Positions 26,993 to 37,693 of a stretch of 64,000 nucleotides of DNA are shown here, one piece after another; position 1 is the first letter of the stretch; every line of letters starts with the position of its first letter. Source of the stretch: Thalassobius sp047123305. GTDB taxonomy: Bacteria > Pseudomonadota > Alphaproteobacteria > Rhodobacterales > Rhodobacteraceae. The DNA is taken from positions 2,914,001 to 2,978,000 of the forward strand of contig NZ_CP138918.1 in assembly GCF_047123305.1 (NCBI RefSeq). Direction: 5' to 3'. The notes beneath the pieces were generated by a model that saw nothing but the letters and a program-made list of their open reading frames with translations, ran no database searches and was not told the origin of the DNA. A program made the position numbers and the translations under genes.

Positions 26993-27068
26993 GGGCCTGT
27001 AGCTCAACGGTTAGAGCAGAGCGCTCATAACGCTTTGGTTGCAGGTTCGAATCCTGCCGGGCCTACCA
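26993..27068 (+). tRNA. tRNA with CAU anticodon, probably tRNA-Ile2 (lysidine) rather than elongator Met
   Basis: Full cloverleaf: acceptor GGGCCTG with CGGGCCT (G1-U72 and U6-G67 wobbles), D-stem GCTC/GAGC, anticodon stem GAGCG/CGCTT with loop CTCATAA, TTCGAAT T-loop, and an encoded CCA. The anticodon is CAT. The acceptor pairs C4-G69 and C5-G68 are those I recall as TilS (lysidine synthase) determinants in E. coli tRNA-Ile2, so an AUA-reading tRNA-Ile is likely. Automated tools may label it Met. Confidence 0.85.
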
Positions 27069-27110
27069 GATCTTCTACCACGACGAATCCCCCCTCGCTG
27101 CCCGATCCGT

Positions 27111-27581
27111 TCAGGCGGTTTCTGGGGACATTTCCGCGTGGGGCTGCTCCTCGGAAAGGAAACGGTCCAGGGTGAGTTGCAGGTCGCTCACCACATGCAT
27201 CGCGTGTTGGCGCAGGGCGGTGGCGACGGCGTGCTGGCGGGCGACTTGGGCGCGGATGTAATGGGCATTGCCAAGATCCGGGGTTTTGGCAGCTGCATCA
27301 ATGGCTTTGAATACCCAGTTCAGAGGCGAAAACCGCTCTTTCATCTGCTCGGCCAGATGGGTGAAATGCGTGTCCATCGTTTCGCGGAAGTCTTCCCGTT
27401 TGCGGGCGGGCAGGGCGGTGGCTTTTTTCAGCAGGCGGACTTTTTCGGTCAACAGCGCGTCAATGCCTTTTTCCAGGCAACGCTCAACCTCTGCCGCTTC
27501 GCGGGCGGCATGTGAAATCTGTTTTTGCGCCAGGACCGCTGGGTCCAAAAACGCGAAGAGGGCTTTCAAATATTCTAACAT
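27111..27581 (-). CDS. hypothetical helical protein, 156 aa
   Basis: Product begins MLEYLKALFAFLDPAVLAQK and is almost entirely charged helix ('REAAEVERCLEKGIDALLTEKVRLLKKA', 'KREDFRETMDTHFTHLAEQMKERF' in part), without membrane segments or signal peptide. The frame stays open upstream to 27866, but that extension is Pro/Gly-rich, poorly protein-like and lacks support, so ATG 27581 is preferred. No family was recognised. It is transcribed toward the CAU tRNA. Confidence 0.6.
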   Translation of the reverse strand: MLEYLKALFAFLDPAVLAQKQISHAAREAAEVERCLEKGIDALLTEKVRLLKKATALPARKREDFRETMDTHFTHLAEQMKERFSPLNWVFKAIDAAAKTPDLGNAHYIRAQVARQHAVATALRQHAMHVVSDLQLTLDRFLSEEQPHAEMSPETA

Positions 27582-28216
27582 TGCGACGTCGACAAAATGG
27601 GGGGCCTTGCAAAGGAAAACGGTCAGGCGGGTGTGTTCTTTAGCCTCCAAACTGTCGCAGGCAGGGTTCGCGCCACCCTTTGAGACCTTAGTCTTGCCCA
27701 CGACCGGTGAGGCACCGACCTTTGCCTGCCTTCCTGCACCAAAGTAGGGGGCGGGGCCTGCGCGAATTGCTGGTTCTCCCCAAACGGAATTGGGTTTGCG
27801 GCTTAGATGCTTGAAAAAAGTTAAGATTTTTTTGCCTGCCGAAATATGAACCACCTCAGGGTGCATCCAGCCCCGTGAAAATACGGGGAAACTTGCCTGT
27901 AACGCTTTTATTACAGGGCGGGCATGACAACTTTGCCACTAAAGTCCTACTTCGCCTTTTTCGCGAAACCCGCGAATCCTATCCTTTTGCACCTTGTTTC
28001 CACGACTTTACCGCTAACGATTGGCCTTAAACGTTTAGCGCCTGCGCCGTTCATCCTCCTGTCCAAGAGTAAAAGGCGTGCGACGTTACAATGATGCAAA
28101 TGACCCGAGCCAAGTTCTGCTTTGTTCGCTCCCTGTCGGGGAATGTCTGCACATGCGTCGCGCTGAGGACGACCCCTACTCACCTCAGAAACCCGTACGA
28201 GTGAAGGCCTAGAGTT
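27582..28216. other. long intergenic region before the first chemoreceptor gene
   Basis: No convincing gene. It holds two adjacent perfect inverted repeats: CCCCGT-6-ACGGGG (27871-27888) and CCTGTAA-8-TTACAGG (27896-27917). These are more than 300 bp before the chemoreceptor start and may belong to the hypothetical gene on the other strand or to an unseen small RNA. Confidence 0.5.
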
Positions 28217-29974
28217 ATGACCATTAAATCCCGTCTCTCTCTGACTTTTGTTCTGTTGTCAGTGCTTTTCGTCGGTATCGGCGCGCTGGCAGTGTATGAA
28301 CTGCGCGAAGTCAAAATGCGTGGGGAGCAGATCGTTAATCGCGATGTTGCCACCCTGCGCGCCATCGACGACCTGGCACAGGTCCAGTCGAAAATTCAAA
28401 CCAGCATCCGCAACTATATGTTGGTGGATGATCAAGGTGTCCGCAAAGAGCTGAAAGCTGAAATGAAAGAGCTGAAGGCGACGCAGGAAACCATGATCGC
28501 TGAAGCCAACATCATGGCCTATGGCGCCGAAGAAGAGGTTGCCGCGACCGAGGGCGAAGCTGCCCCGGCCGAGGGCCCCGCTGAAGGCGAGGTCGCCGAG
28601 GTCGCGGTCAAAGAGCCGCTTGATCCGGTGATGGCGGATTTCCTGGTCCAGTATGAGGACCTCAAAGGTCAGGTCGAACGCATCAACAAAAAGGTGATGA
28701 ACGTTCTGATGTTCGGTTCGCGTGACATGGCGTCGACCATCCTGGTGGGTGAAGCCGCCAAGGTGGACGCTGCGATGGCAGAGCTGTTGATCAAGGTGGA
28801 AACCGAAAAAGGTGCAAAGATGGATGCCTCAATGGCTGAAGCCGCGGCGATCTATGAGCAGTCGGTGCTGATCGTGGGTGGTTTGATTGCCGCAGCACTG
28901 GTCATCAGCTTGTTGGCCGCTTGGCGTATCCTGAGTGCATTGAACCGTGGTTTCAAACTGGCAATCAACCTCAGCAAAGATGTTGCTGATGGTGATTTGT
29001 CGAAAACCGCTGTTCACAAAGAACAGGGTGAGATCAAGGATCTGCTGGATAACCTGAACGACATGGTCACCAACCTGCGTGGTGTGGTTTCCAATGTGTC
29101 CGAAGGCGCGCGTTATGTGTCCACCGGTGCTAGCCAGATGGCCGAAGCTTCGGTCGGTATTGCCGATGGGGGTTCGAAACAGGCGGGTGCGACGGAAGAC
29201 GTCTCTGCCTCGGTTGAGGAAATGACCGCCAACATCGGCCAGACCGCTGAAAACGCTGTCGAAACCGAAAAGATGGCGCTGGCCTCTGCCGAAGAAGCGC
29301 GCAACTCAGGCTCGGCTGTGAAAGAAGCGATGGAGAGCCTCAACACCATCATCGACCGCATCAATGTGGTGCAGGAAATCGCCCGTCAGACCGATCTTCT
29401 GGCGCTGAACGCGGCGGTCGAGGCAGCCCGTGCTGGCGAACATGGCCGTGGCTTCTCGGTTGTGGCCTCTGAGGTGCGCAAACTGGCAGAACGGTCGCAG
29501 GAAGCGGCTGGCGAGATTTCTTCGCTGTCCTCGGGCACCCAAGGTGCTGCCGAGAAGGCGATGAAGATGCTGGAAGGTCTGGTGCCGAATATCGAGCGCA
29601 CGGCTGAGCTGGTTTCGAACATCTCCAACGCCAACGCCGAGATTTCGCAGGGCATGACCCAGATCAACCAGTCGATCACCTCGCTGGATGATGTGACCCA
29701 GGAAAATAACGCTGCCTCGGAAGAAATGTCCGCCACCGCAGAAGAATTGGCCGCCCAGGCCCAGACCCTGCGTGATACGGTGGGTGCCTTCCGTCTGGAT
29801 GCTGACAGCGAAGGCGCAGCGCCTGTTGCGGCTGACGCTCCGGTGACCGCGCCTGCAGAGGCGCCGGCAGAAGACAGCGCCGAAGTTGACGAGCCTGTGT
29901 TTGATCTGAAGCTGGACGATTTTGACGAAGAGGATGGCGAAGACTTCATCCCGTCGAAAACCAAAGCCGCCTAA
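28217..29974 (+). CDS. methyl-accepting chemotaxis protein (4HB sensor), first of a tandem pair
   Basis: A 585-residue receptor. The first membrane helix is about residues 8-28, a four-helix-bundle periplasmic domain runs to about 215, the second membrane helix is about 216-237, a HAMP domain follows, then the signalling domain with the hairpin tip 'INVVQEIARQTDLLALNAAVEAARAGEHGRGFSVVA'-type sequence. Residues 103-136 insert an acidic Ala/Glu/Pro-rich loop into the sensor. The C-terminus lacks a CheR-binding NWETF-type pentapeptide and ends in an acidic 'DLKLDDFDEEDGEDF' tail. No che genes are nearby. A terminator follows the gene. Confidence 0.93.
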   Translation: MTIKSRLSLTFVLLSVLFVGIGALAVYELREVKMRGEQIVNRDVATLRAIDDLAQVQSKIQTSIRNYMLVDDQGVRKELKAEMKELKATQETMIAEANIMAYGAEEEVAATEGEAAPAEGPAEGEVAEVAVKEPLDPVMADFLVQYEDLKGQVERINKKVMNVLMFGSRDMASTILVGEAAKVDAAMAELLIKVETEKGAKMDASMAEAAAIYEQSVLIVGGLIAAALVISLLAAWRILSALNRGFKLAINLSKDVADGDLSKTAVHKEQGEIKDLLDNLNDMVTNLRGVVSNVSEGARYVSTGASQMAEASVGIADGGSKQAGATEDVSASVEEMTANIGQTAENAVETEKMALASAEEARNSGSAVKEAMESLNTIIDRINVVQEIARQTDLLALNAAVEAARAGEHGRGFSVVASEVRKLAERSQEAAGEISSLSSGTQGAAEKAMKMLEGLVPNIERTAELVSNISNANAEISQGMTQINQSITSLDDVTQENNAASEEMSATAEELAAQAQTLRDTVGAFRLDADSEGAAPVAADAPVTAPAEAPAEDSAEVDEPVFDLKLDDFDEEDGEDFIPSKTKAA

Positions 29975-30017
29975 GACCCGAGGCCAGTCACCTTTGGGTG
30001 CAGTCAAGAAAACACAA

Positions 30018-30053
30018 GACGCCGCGCTCTTTTGAGTGCGGCGTCTTTCTTTG
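30018..30053 (+). terminator. Rho-independent terminator after the first chemoreceptor gene
   Basis: GACGCCGC and GCGGCGTC arms (8 bp) with a 12-base loop, followed by TTTCTTT, about 45 bp after the stop. The rest of the 353-bp gap to the second receptor gene (30054-30327) shows no gene and presumably contains its promoter. Confidence 0.8.
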
Positions 30054-30327
30054 GGCAGATGTTTGTTTTCGTTTGGAAAATAAATTCCGCGGGAGGCCTG
30101 AAATTCGCTCGGCGGCTTTAAAATAGCCCCGGTTTGGGTCGTTGGAGTCTGAGGTTCCTAGTGTTTGTGTTTCAGAGAGTGGCCCGCAAAATGAACAAAT
30201 CCGGACAACATTTTCTGTCCTTCCCCGCTTTGCGTTGCCGCGTCTTAACGGCCGATTTAACCGGTCTGGCACTGACACCACCGCCTGTCCCCCACGAACC
30301 CATTATCCCTAGTGAGAGTTAACAAGT

Positions 30328-32106
30328 ATGAAGCTGACGATCAAAATGCGTCTGGGCGCCACGCTCGTAACGCTTGCCGCCATCATTGTCGCCGTGGGAC
30401 TGCTGTCCTTAACCGAAATGCGAATGATGAACGCCAAAAGCCAAACCATCGTAGAAACCAATTTCCGCGCCATTCAGGAAATTGAGTCACTGGCCAATGT
30501 GCATGAACGGATTCAGACCCGGATCCGCGACTACCTCCTTGTTGATGACCGCAAAGGTCGCAAAGCGATCAAGACGGAACTCAAGGAGATGACCAAAGAA
30601 CGCAAGGCAATGGTTGAACACGCACGCACCCATGTCACCCAAGAGGGGGAAGAGGCACATGTGGAAGGGGCCCATGAAGAGGGCGCTACGGAGCCTGCTG
30701 GCGAAGAACATGCCAGCCATGATGCTGCCGCAGAATTGGAAGAGCAGCAATTCGCTGCGTTCCTGGATGAGTTTCAGGCGATCAGTAAAAAGGTTGACCG
30801 GGTGAACAAACAGGTGATGCAGATGCTGGGGGTGGGCGGTGCGTCGATTGCCGCAAACCTGCTGCGCGAAGACAACAAGGCCAATTATGAAAACATGCGG
30901 GCGCTGATTGCCAGCAGTCTGGAAATTGAAAAGGCTAAGATGGACGAAGCTTTGGTCGAGGCCGCCGCTGCCTATGACCGCAACCGTCAGATCCTGATCG
31001 CGTCGATCGTGGCTGGCGTTGTGATTGCACTGTTGGCGGCTTGGGGCATCATTTCGACCCTCAGCCGTGGTTTGAAAAACGCCATTGAACTGTCGTCGCG
31101 GGTGGCCAAAGGGGATCTGAGTGTTACCGGAACCCATAAGCACCAGGATGAGCTGGGCGACCTGATGGACAACCTCAACGATATGGTCACCAACCTGCGC
31201 AGCATCGTGGGCAACGTGTCTGAGGGCGCGCGCTACGTCTCGACGGGTGCGAACCAGATGGCCGAAGCCTCGGTTGGTATTGCCGACGGTGGCTCGAAAC
31301 AGGCTGGGGCAACGGAAGATGTCTCAGCCTCGGTTGAGGAAATGACCGCCAACATCGGCCAGACCGCTGAAAACGCTGTCGAAACCGAGAAGATGGCGCT
31401 GGCCTCTGCGGAAGAAGCGCGGAACTCCGGTTCGGCCGTGAAAGAAGCGATGGAGAGCCTCAACACCATCATCGACCGCATCAATGTGGTGCAGGAAATC
31501 GCCCGTCAGACCGACCTTCTTGCGCTGAACGCGGCGGTCGAAGCAGCCCGCGCTGGTGAACATGGCCGTGGTTTCTCGGTTGTGGCCTCTGAGGTGCGCA
31601 AACTGGCGGAACGCTCGCAGGAAGCGGCGGGCGAGATTTCTTCGCTGTCCTCCGGCACCCAGAGTGCTGCGGAGAAGGCGATGAAGATGCTGGAAGGCCT
31701 GGTGCCGAACATCGAGCGCACCGCAGAACTGGTCTCGAACATCTCTAACGCCAACGCCGAGATTTCGCAGGGTATGACCCAGATCAACCAGTCGATCACC
31801 TCGCTGGATGACGTGACCCAGGAAAACAACGCCGCCTCGGAAGAAATGTCCGCCACCGCAGAAGAACTGGCCGCCCAGGCCCAGACCCTGCGTGACACGG
31901 TGGGTTTCTTCCAGCTGGAGGATCAGGGCGAAGATGCGCCTGAGGCGACGGAAACCGCTGCGGCCCCCGTTGAAGAAGAGACCGCGCAAGTTTCTGAGGC
32001 GGCACCTGTGGCAGAGGAAGGTCCAATGATCGACCTGTCGCTGGATGATTTCGACGGCGAGGACGAGGTGGACTTTACCCCGGCGAAAGACAGCCGCGCC
32101 GCCTAA
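30328..32106 (+). CDS. methyl-accepting chemotaxis protein with His-rich sensor insertion, second of the pair
   Basis: A 592-residue paralogue of the preceding receptor. The sensor domain has diverged, but from 'NVSEGARYVSTGA' to 'TLRDTVG' (about 230 residues) only two residues differ. The sensor carries an acidic, His-rich insertion at about 98-139, with His98, 102, 111, 116, 128 and 131. Membrane helices flank the sensor (about 11-29 and 218-238), followed by HAMP and the signalling domain. The acidic tail 'DLSLDDFDGEDEVDF' is conserved with the first copy; no NWETF motif is present. Ligand unknown; metal or pH sensing is possible from the His cluster. Confidence 0.93.
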   Translation: MKLTIKMRLGATLVTLAAIIVAVGLLSLTEMRMMNAKSQTIVETNFRAIQEIESLANVHERIQTRIRDYLLVDDRKGRKAIKTELKEMTKERKAMVEHARTHVTQEGEEAHVEGAHEEGATEPAGEEHASHDAAAELEEQQFAAFLDEFQAISKKVDRVNKQVMQMLGVGGASIAANLLREDNKANYENMRALIASSLEIEKAKMDEALVEAAAAYDRNRQILIASIVAGVVIALLAAWGIISTLSRGLKNAIELSSRVAKGDLSVTGTHKHQDELGDLMDNLNDMVTNLRSIVGNVSEGARYVSTGANQMAEASVGIADGGSKQAGATEDVSASVEEMTANIGQTAENAVETEKMALASAEEARNSGSAVKEAMESLNTIIDRINVVQEIARQTDLLALNAAVEAARAGEHGRGFSVVASEVRKLAERSQEAAGEISSLSSGTQSAAEKAMKMLEGLVPNIERTAELVSNISNANAEISQGMTQINQSITSLDDVTQENNAASEEMSATAEELAAQAQTLRDTVGFFQLEDQGEDAPEATETAAAPVEEETAQVSEAAPVAEEGPMIDLSLDDFDGEDEVDFTPAKDSRAA

Positions 32107-32239
32107 ACATCGATGGAAGGACGGCGGGTAAAACTGCCGCTCCTTTACCTCGATGGCATAAAAATGTGATAACGCGTTCGGACTGGGTGCCTTATCCAAA
32201 GGGCCCGCCAGAAGTGCCCGCCAATAAACCCGCGATGAG

Positions 32240-33535
32240 ATGAGAGCCGTTGTGAGCCCGCAAACCTCAGATATGGACCTTGAACGCCGGTTGCGCCATG
32301 CGCAGGCGATTGTGATGTTCATGGCACCGTTTGCTGCGCTCTGGGGCTGTGTCAGCCTGGCGCTTGGGGCCTATGTTTCGGCAATGGGGGCGTTTACGGC
32401 AGTCACCGGCTTTACACTGGCGATGCTCCTGCGGGAGCGGATGAACCCGCTGGCGCTGCGGGTGATGTGGCTGCTCATTCTGGATGTTGCGATGTTCCTG
32501 GCGATTATCGCCACCCATCCGGCCAGCTACACGGCCTTCCTGCTGCTGTTTCGCGCCACCGCGCCGATTTCGGTGTTTTCGCCGCGCGAACCCAAGTGGA
32601 TTCGCTGGGGATTGGTGCTGCCGCCGGTGGTGATCTGGTTTGTAACCTGGGCGCTGGACTATCAGGTGCTGCCCAATTTCGAGATCGGCGAGGATCTGGC
32701 CCGCACAGTGTTTGCGCCGATATCCGGCGTGACCATCTTTGGCATCCTGCTGTTTGAATTTGCCTATTACGACCGTTTGACCAGCCAATACATGTCGCAA
32801 TTGGATGAGGCGCGGCGGGTTTCGGATCAGGCGAACCTTGCCAAAAGCCGGTTCCTGAAGTCATTGACCCACAACATGCGCACGCCCCTGCACACAATTT
32901 CGGGTTACAGCGACATGATCCGCAGTGAGATCGGCGCGGGCAAAGTGGCGCAAGCACCGGAACTGGACAAACGTATGACCCGCGTTCTGGCCGCCAGTCA
33001 GGAATTGTTGGGGATGATCGACAAGGGCATCGCGCTGTCCAGCATGACCTCCAACGGCGTTGAGGCGGTGTGCCGTCCCGTGCAACCGGGGCCGCTGATC
33101 CATCAGGTGCTTACGGAAATGCATCCCGTCGCACAGGCCAAGGCGATCACGCTGGGATTTGACGGGCCAGACGCCGCGGCAGAGCCCGAGGTGATGGCCG
33201 ATCCGGATCTGTTGGTTGCCGCGCTTAGGCATCTGGTTGAAAACGCAATCCGTTTCAGCCCGGAACAGGCGCTGGTGACGGTGGTTTGTGCCCCCTTTGG
33301 CACGGATCAGGTGGAACTGGCGGTTTGTGACACCGGTCCCGGATTTCCGCCGGGCAGCGAAGAAAGCGCCTTTGTGCCGTTTGAACGCCTGGGCGAAGCC
33401 CTCGGCGCCTCATTGGGGGGAGGCATCGGTTTGACCTTGCTCAAGGCGCAGATTGGGGCGATGGGTGGCCATGTTGGCATCGACAGTGCCTATCAGTCCG
33501 GGGCGCGTGTCTGGATCCGGTTGCCGCTGGCCTAA
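32240..33535 (+). CDS. membrane histidine kinase-like protein with atypical H-box
   Basis: A 431-residue protein: about six N-terminal membrane helices (residues 22-185), a dimerisation/phosphoacceptor helix and a HATPase domain. The H-box reads 'KSLTHNMRTPLH', so His211 is followed by Asn212 where HisKA kinases have Glu or Asp. The ATP site looks intact: N-box 'HLVENAIRFS', G1 'CDTGPGFP' and G2 'GGGIGLTLLK'. It may be a weak kinase, a phosphatase or a pseudokinase partner of the next gene, its paralogue. No response regulator is adjacent. The start is ambiguous (ATG 32240 or downstream codons). Confidence 0.85.
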   Translation: MRAVVSPQTSDMDLERRLRHAQAIVMFMAPFAALWGCVSLALGAYVSAMGAFTAVTGFTLAMLLRERMNPLALRVMWLLILDVAMFLAIIATHPASYTAFLLLFRATAPISVFSPREPKWIRWGLVLPPVVIWFVTWALDYQVLPNFEIGEDLARTVFAPISGVTIFGILLFEFAYYDRLTSQYMSQLDEARRVSDQANLAKSRFLKSLTHNMRTPLHTISGYSDMIRSEIGAGKVAQAPELDKRMTRVLAASQELLGMIDKGIALSSMTSNGVEAVCRPVQPGPLIHQVLTEMHPVAQAKAITLGFDGPDAAAEPEVMADPDLLVAALRHLVENAIRFSPEQALVTVVCAPFGTDQVELAVCDTGPGFPPGSEESAFVPFERLGEALGASLGGGIGLTLLKAQIGAMGGHVGIDSAYQSGARVWIRLPLA

Positions 33536-33826
33536 AGCCTCTTTTGTCAGGTCAAGCGACATGATTCCTCTAATATCGGCTTGCGATTTGGTATGACCAT
33601 CGTGGGGAGGCCGTCCATTTATAAGGTGTATGAGGTTTATATGTTTGGGGCCAAACCCAGACAAATTTCGTTCTTGAATAGATGTTACTCGCCCTCAAAT
33701 CTCGCCTCAGGCGAGTGCGGTCTGGGAATGGTTTTGTTGACGTAAGGGCAGTCAATGATGTGTACAAAATTCGCTTTTCTTGCCCTTTGCGGATTTGGTT
33801 AACATCACCTGTAGAGGGTGACTGTT

Positions 33827-35137
33827 ATGAATGATTTGTTTCGAGCGAAAGCCCATTGGGGGGGCGCTCAAATTGAAGAGCCGCAGATGCCGCCGTTTAC
33901 AATGGTCTGGGTTTGCGCTTCGTTTACGTTGATTTGGCTGGTTGCAGCCGCCTCCATTGGGGCTGTGAAGCTCAGCCTCGCAGGGACCGTGGCCCTCAGC
34001 GCCATATTGCTTGGCTATTTTCTGTTTCAGTCCGGAAAACAAAGCTACGCCCGCGGCGTCTGGCTTTGTGGTGCAAACCTCACGGTGACGATGGTTGTGC
34101 TCTGTGTACACCCGATGGGGCGGCCTGAGTTTCTGTATGTAATCTGTGCGGGCTTTCCGTTTCTGGTTTTTTCCTGGCACCGCCATTCGCTGCTAAAAGC
34201 TTGTTTTGTTGTGCTTCCCGCCGTGCTCTGGATCGCTACGGCGGTGATGATCCAATTGGATTTGATGCACTGGGAAGTGGGGCCGATAATCGCTGAACGC
34301 TATTTTGCCCCGATCAGTGCAATCACCGTTTTTGGCCTGGTCGTGTCTCAGATTGTGTTCTTTGTGCTCACCTCTTCAACCTATTCCGCCAAGTTGCGGC
34401 AGGCCCTGGAACTGTCAAAACTGGCGGGCAAGGCCAAGTCGACCTTCCTCAAGGCCATGAGCCATGAGATGCGCACGCCGCTCAATCAGATCCTTGGGTT
34501 CAGTGATTTGACACGGATGGAGGCCGAGGCGGGCAGGGCGATTGATAGCACGCAACTGGCCGCCAGAATGCAGCGGGTGGTGGAGGCCAGCGACGAAATG
34601 CTGGGGATGATCGACTCTGCCTTGGCGCTTTCGGAAATTTCCGAAGGGCAAATAGATGTGCACATCGAGACGCTGGAGCTGCACAAAGTTGTCAAAGACG
34701 CGACGCTGGGACTGGCGCGTTCAGCGCGGCGGCGTGGCATTACCATCGACTTGCCCAAGGGGCAAACGCCACATGTGCGGGCCGACCAAAAGCTGCTGCA
34801 ATTCTCGGTGGCGCAGATCCTGGACAATGCGATCAAATACTCCGCCGAGGGCAGCACGATCTCCGTCAGTTGGACCAGCCGCGGTCGCGGGCGGGTGAGC
34901 CTTGCGATTACCGATTTGGGCCCCGGCATCCCCGCGAACAAAGTTGAAACAGCCTTCACCCCGTTTGAGCGGCTGCACCATGCCCACGGCACGGTGCCGG
35001 GCGGCGGGATCGGCCTGCCATTGGTCCGGGCCTATATCGAGGCGATGCAGGGCGAGGTCAGCGTCGATCCGTTTTATGAAGGGGGCACGCGGATCTGGCT
35101 TGAGTTGGAGCACGCGATGGACCTGCTGCCAGCCTAA
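33827..35137 (+). CDS. membrane sensor histidine kinase (HisKA/HATPase)
   Basis: A 436-residue kinase with about six N-terminal membrane helices (roughly 25-185), then a canonical H-box 'KAMSHEMRTPLNQILGFSDL' with His213/Glu214. The HATPase motifs are N-box 'QILDNAIKYS', G1 'TDLGPGIP' and G2 'GGGIGLPLVRAY'. The sensor's last helix and linker resemble the preceding kinase ('FAPISAITVFG' against 'FAPISGVTIFG'), so the two are paralogues. ATG 33827 with GAGGG at 33814-33818 is preferred over GTG 33818. It is an orphan: no response regulator gene lies nearby. Confidence 0.9.
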   Translation: MNDLFRAKAHWGGAQIEEPQMPPFTMVWVCASFTLIWLVAAASIGAVKLSLAGTVALSAILLGYFLFQSGKQSYARGVWLCGANLTVTMVVLCVHPMGRPEFLYVICAGFPFLVFSWHRHSLLKACFVVLPAVLWIATAVMIQLDLMHWEVGPIIAERYFAPISAITVFGLVVSQIVFFVLTSSTYSAKLRQALELSKLAGKAKSTFLKAMSHEMRTPLNQILGFSDLTRMEAEAGRAIDSTQLAARMQRVVEASDEMLGMIDSALALSEISEGQIDVHIETLELHKVVKDATLGLARSARRRGITIDLPKGQTPHVRADQKLLQFSVAQILDNAIKYSAEGSTISVSWTSRGRGRVSLAITDLGPGIPANKVETAFTPFERLHHAHGTVPGGGIGLPLVRAYIEAMQGEVSVDPFYEGGTRIWLELEHAMDLLPA

Positions 35138-35366
35138 TCACACCGGGTAACACCGGTGCCGTCATGCCATCCTTTGCCGCCCGTGGCATCATGTCCGTCG
35201 CAAACATAACAATGGCGAATTGATCTTTCGCGCCGGGGCCGTTATTGGGGTCTGGAACCGCATGGAGTCCGCCGTTTTGGCAATCTTTCATGCCGTCGCA
35301 TCCTGTGATTGCAGCGCCGCTGCCGTTCGTCAACCAGCTACCCTGTCAAAAAAGAAAGGTAGAAAC

Positions 35367-37580
<2,214 letters not shown>

Positions 37581-37604
37581 GGCTGAATGCTAGAAAGAAA
37601 CTCG

Positions 37605-37631
37605 AAAGCCGCCCTAACTGGGCGGCTTTTT
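37605..37631 (+). terminator. Rho-independent terminator of icd
   Basis: Perfect 7-bp stem GCCGCCC (37608-37614) and GGGCGGC (37620-37626), loop of five, then five T; A-run on the 5' side. Confidence 0.87.
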
Positions 37632-37693
37632 CGTTAGGAGACGTCACAAAAGGCGCGTGTTGTTGATGTCAAACTTCCCGCTATAGTCGCGAA

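Noticed and set aside
26993..27068. tRNA gene as the attachment site of an integrated element
   Set aside because: No integrase and no direct repeat of the tRNA 3' end was seen nearby.
28217..32106. The repeated chemoreceptor sequence as an assembly duplication
   Set aside because: Sensors, tails and intergenic regions differ and synonymous changes are scattered in the shared part, so these are two real genes; conversion remains possible.
32113..32146. Hairpin AAGGACGGC...GCCGCTCCTT after the second chemoreceptor as a terminator
   Set aside because: Pairs with a bulge but has no T-run; not strong enough to list.
35141..35158. CACCGG-GTAACA-CCGGTG hairpin after the second kinase gene
   Set aside because: Perfect but short and without a T-run; could be chance in GC-rich DNA.
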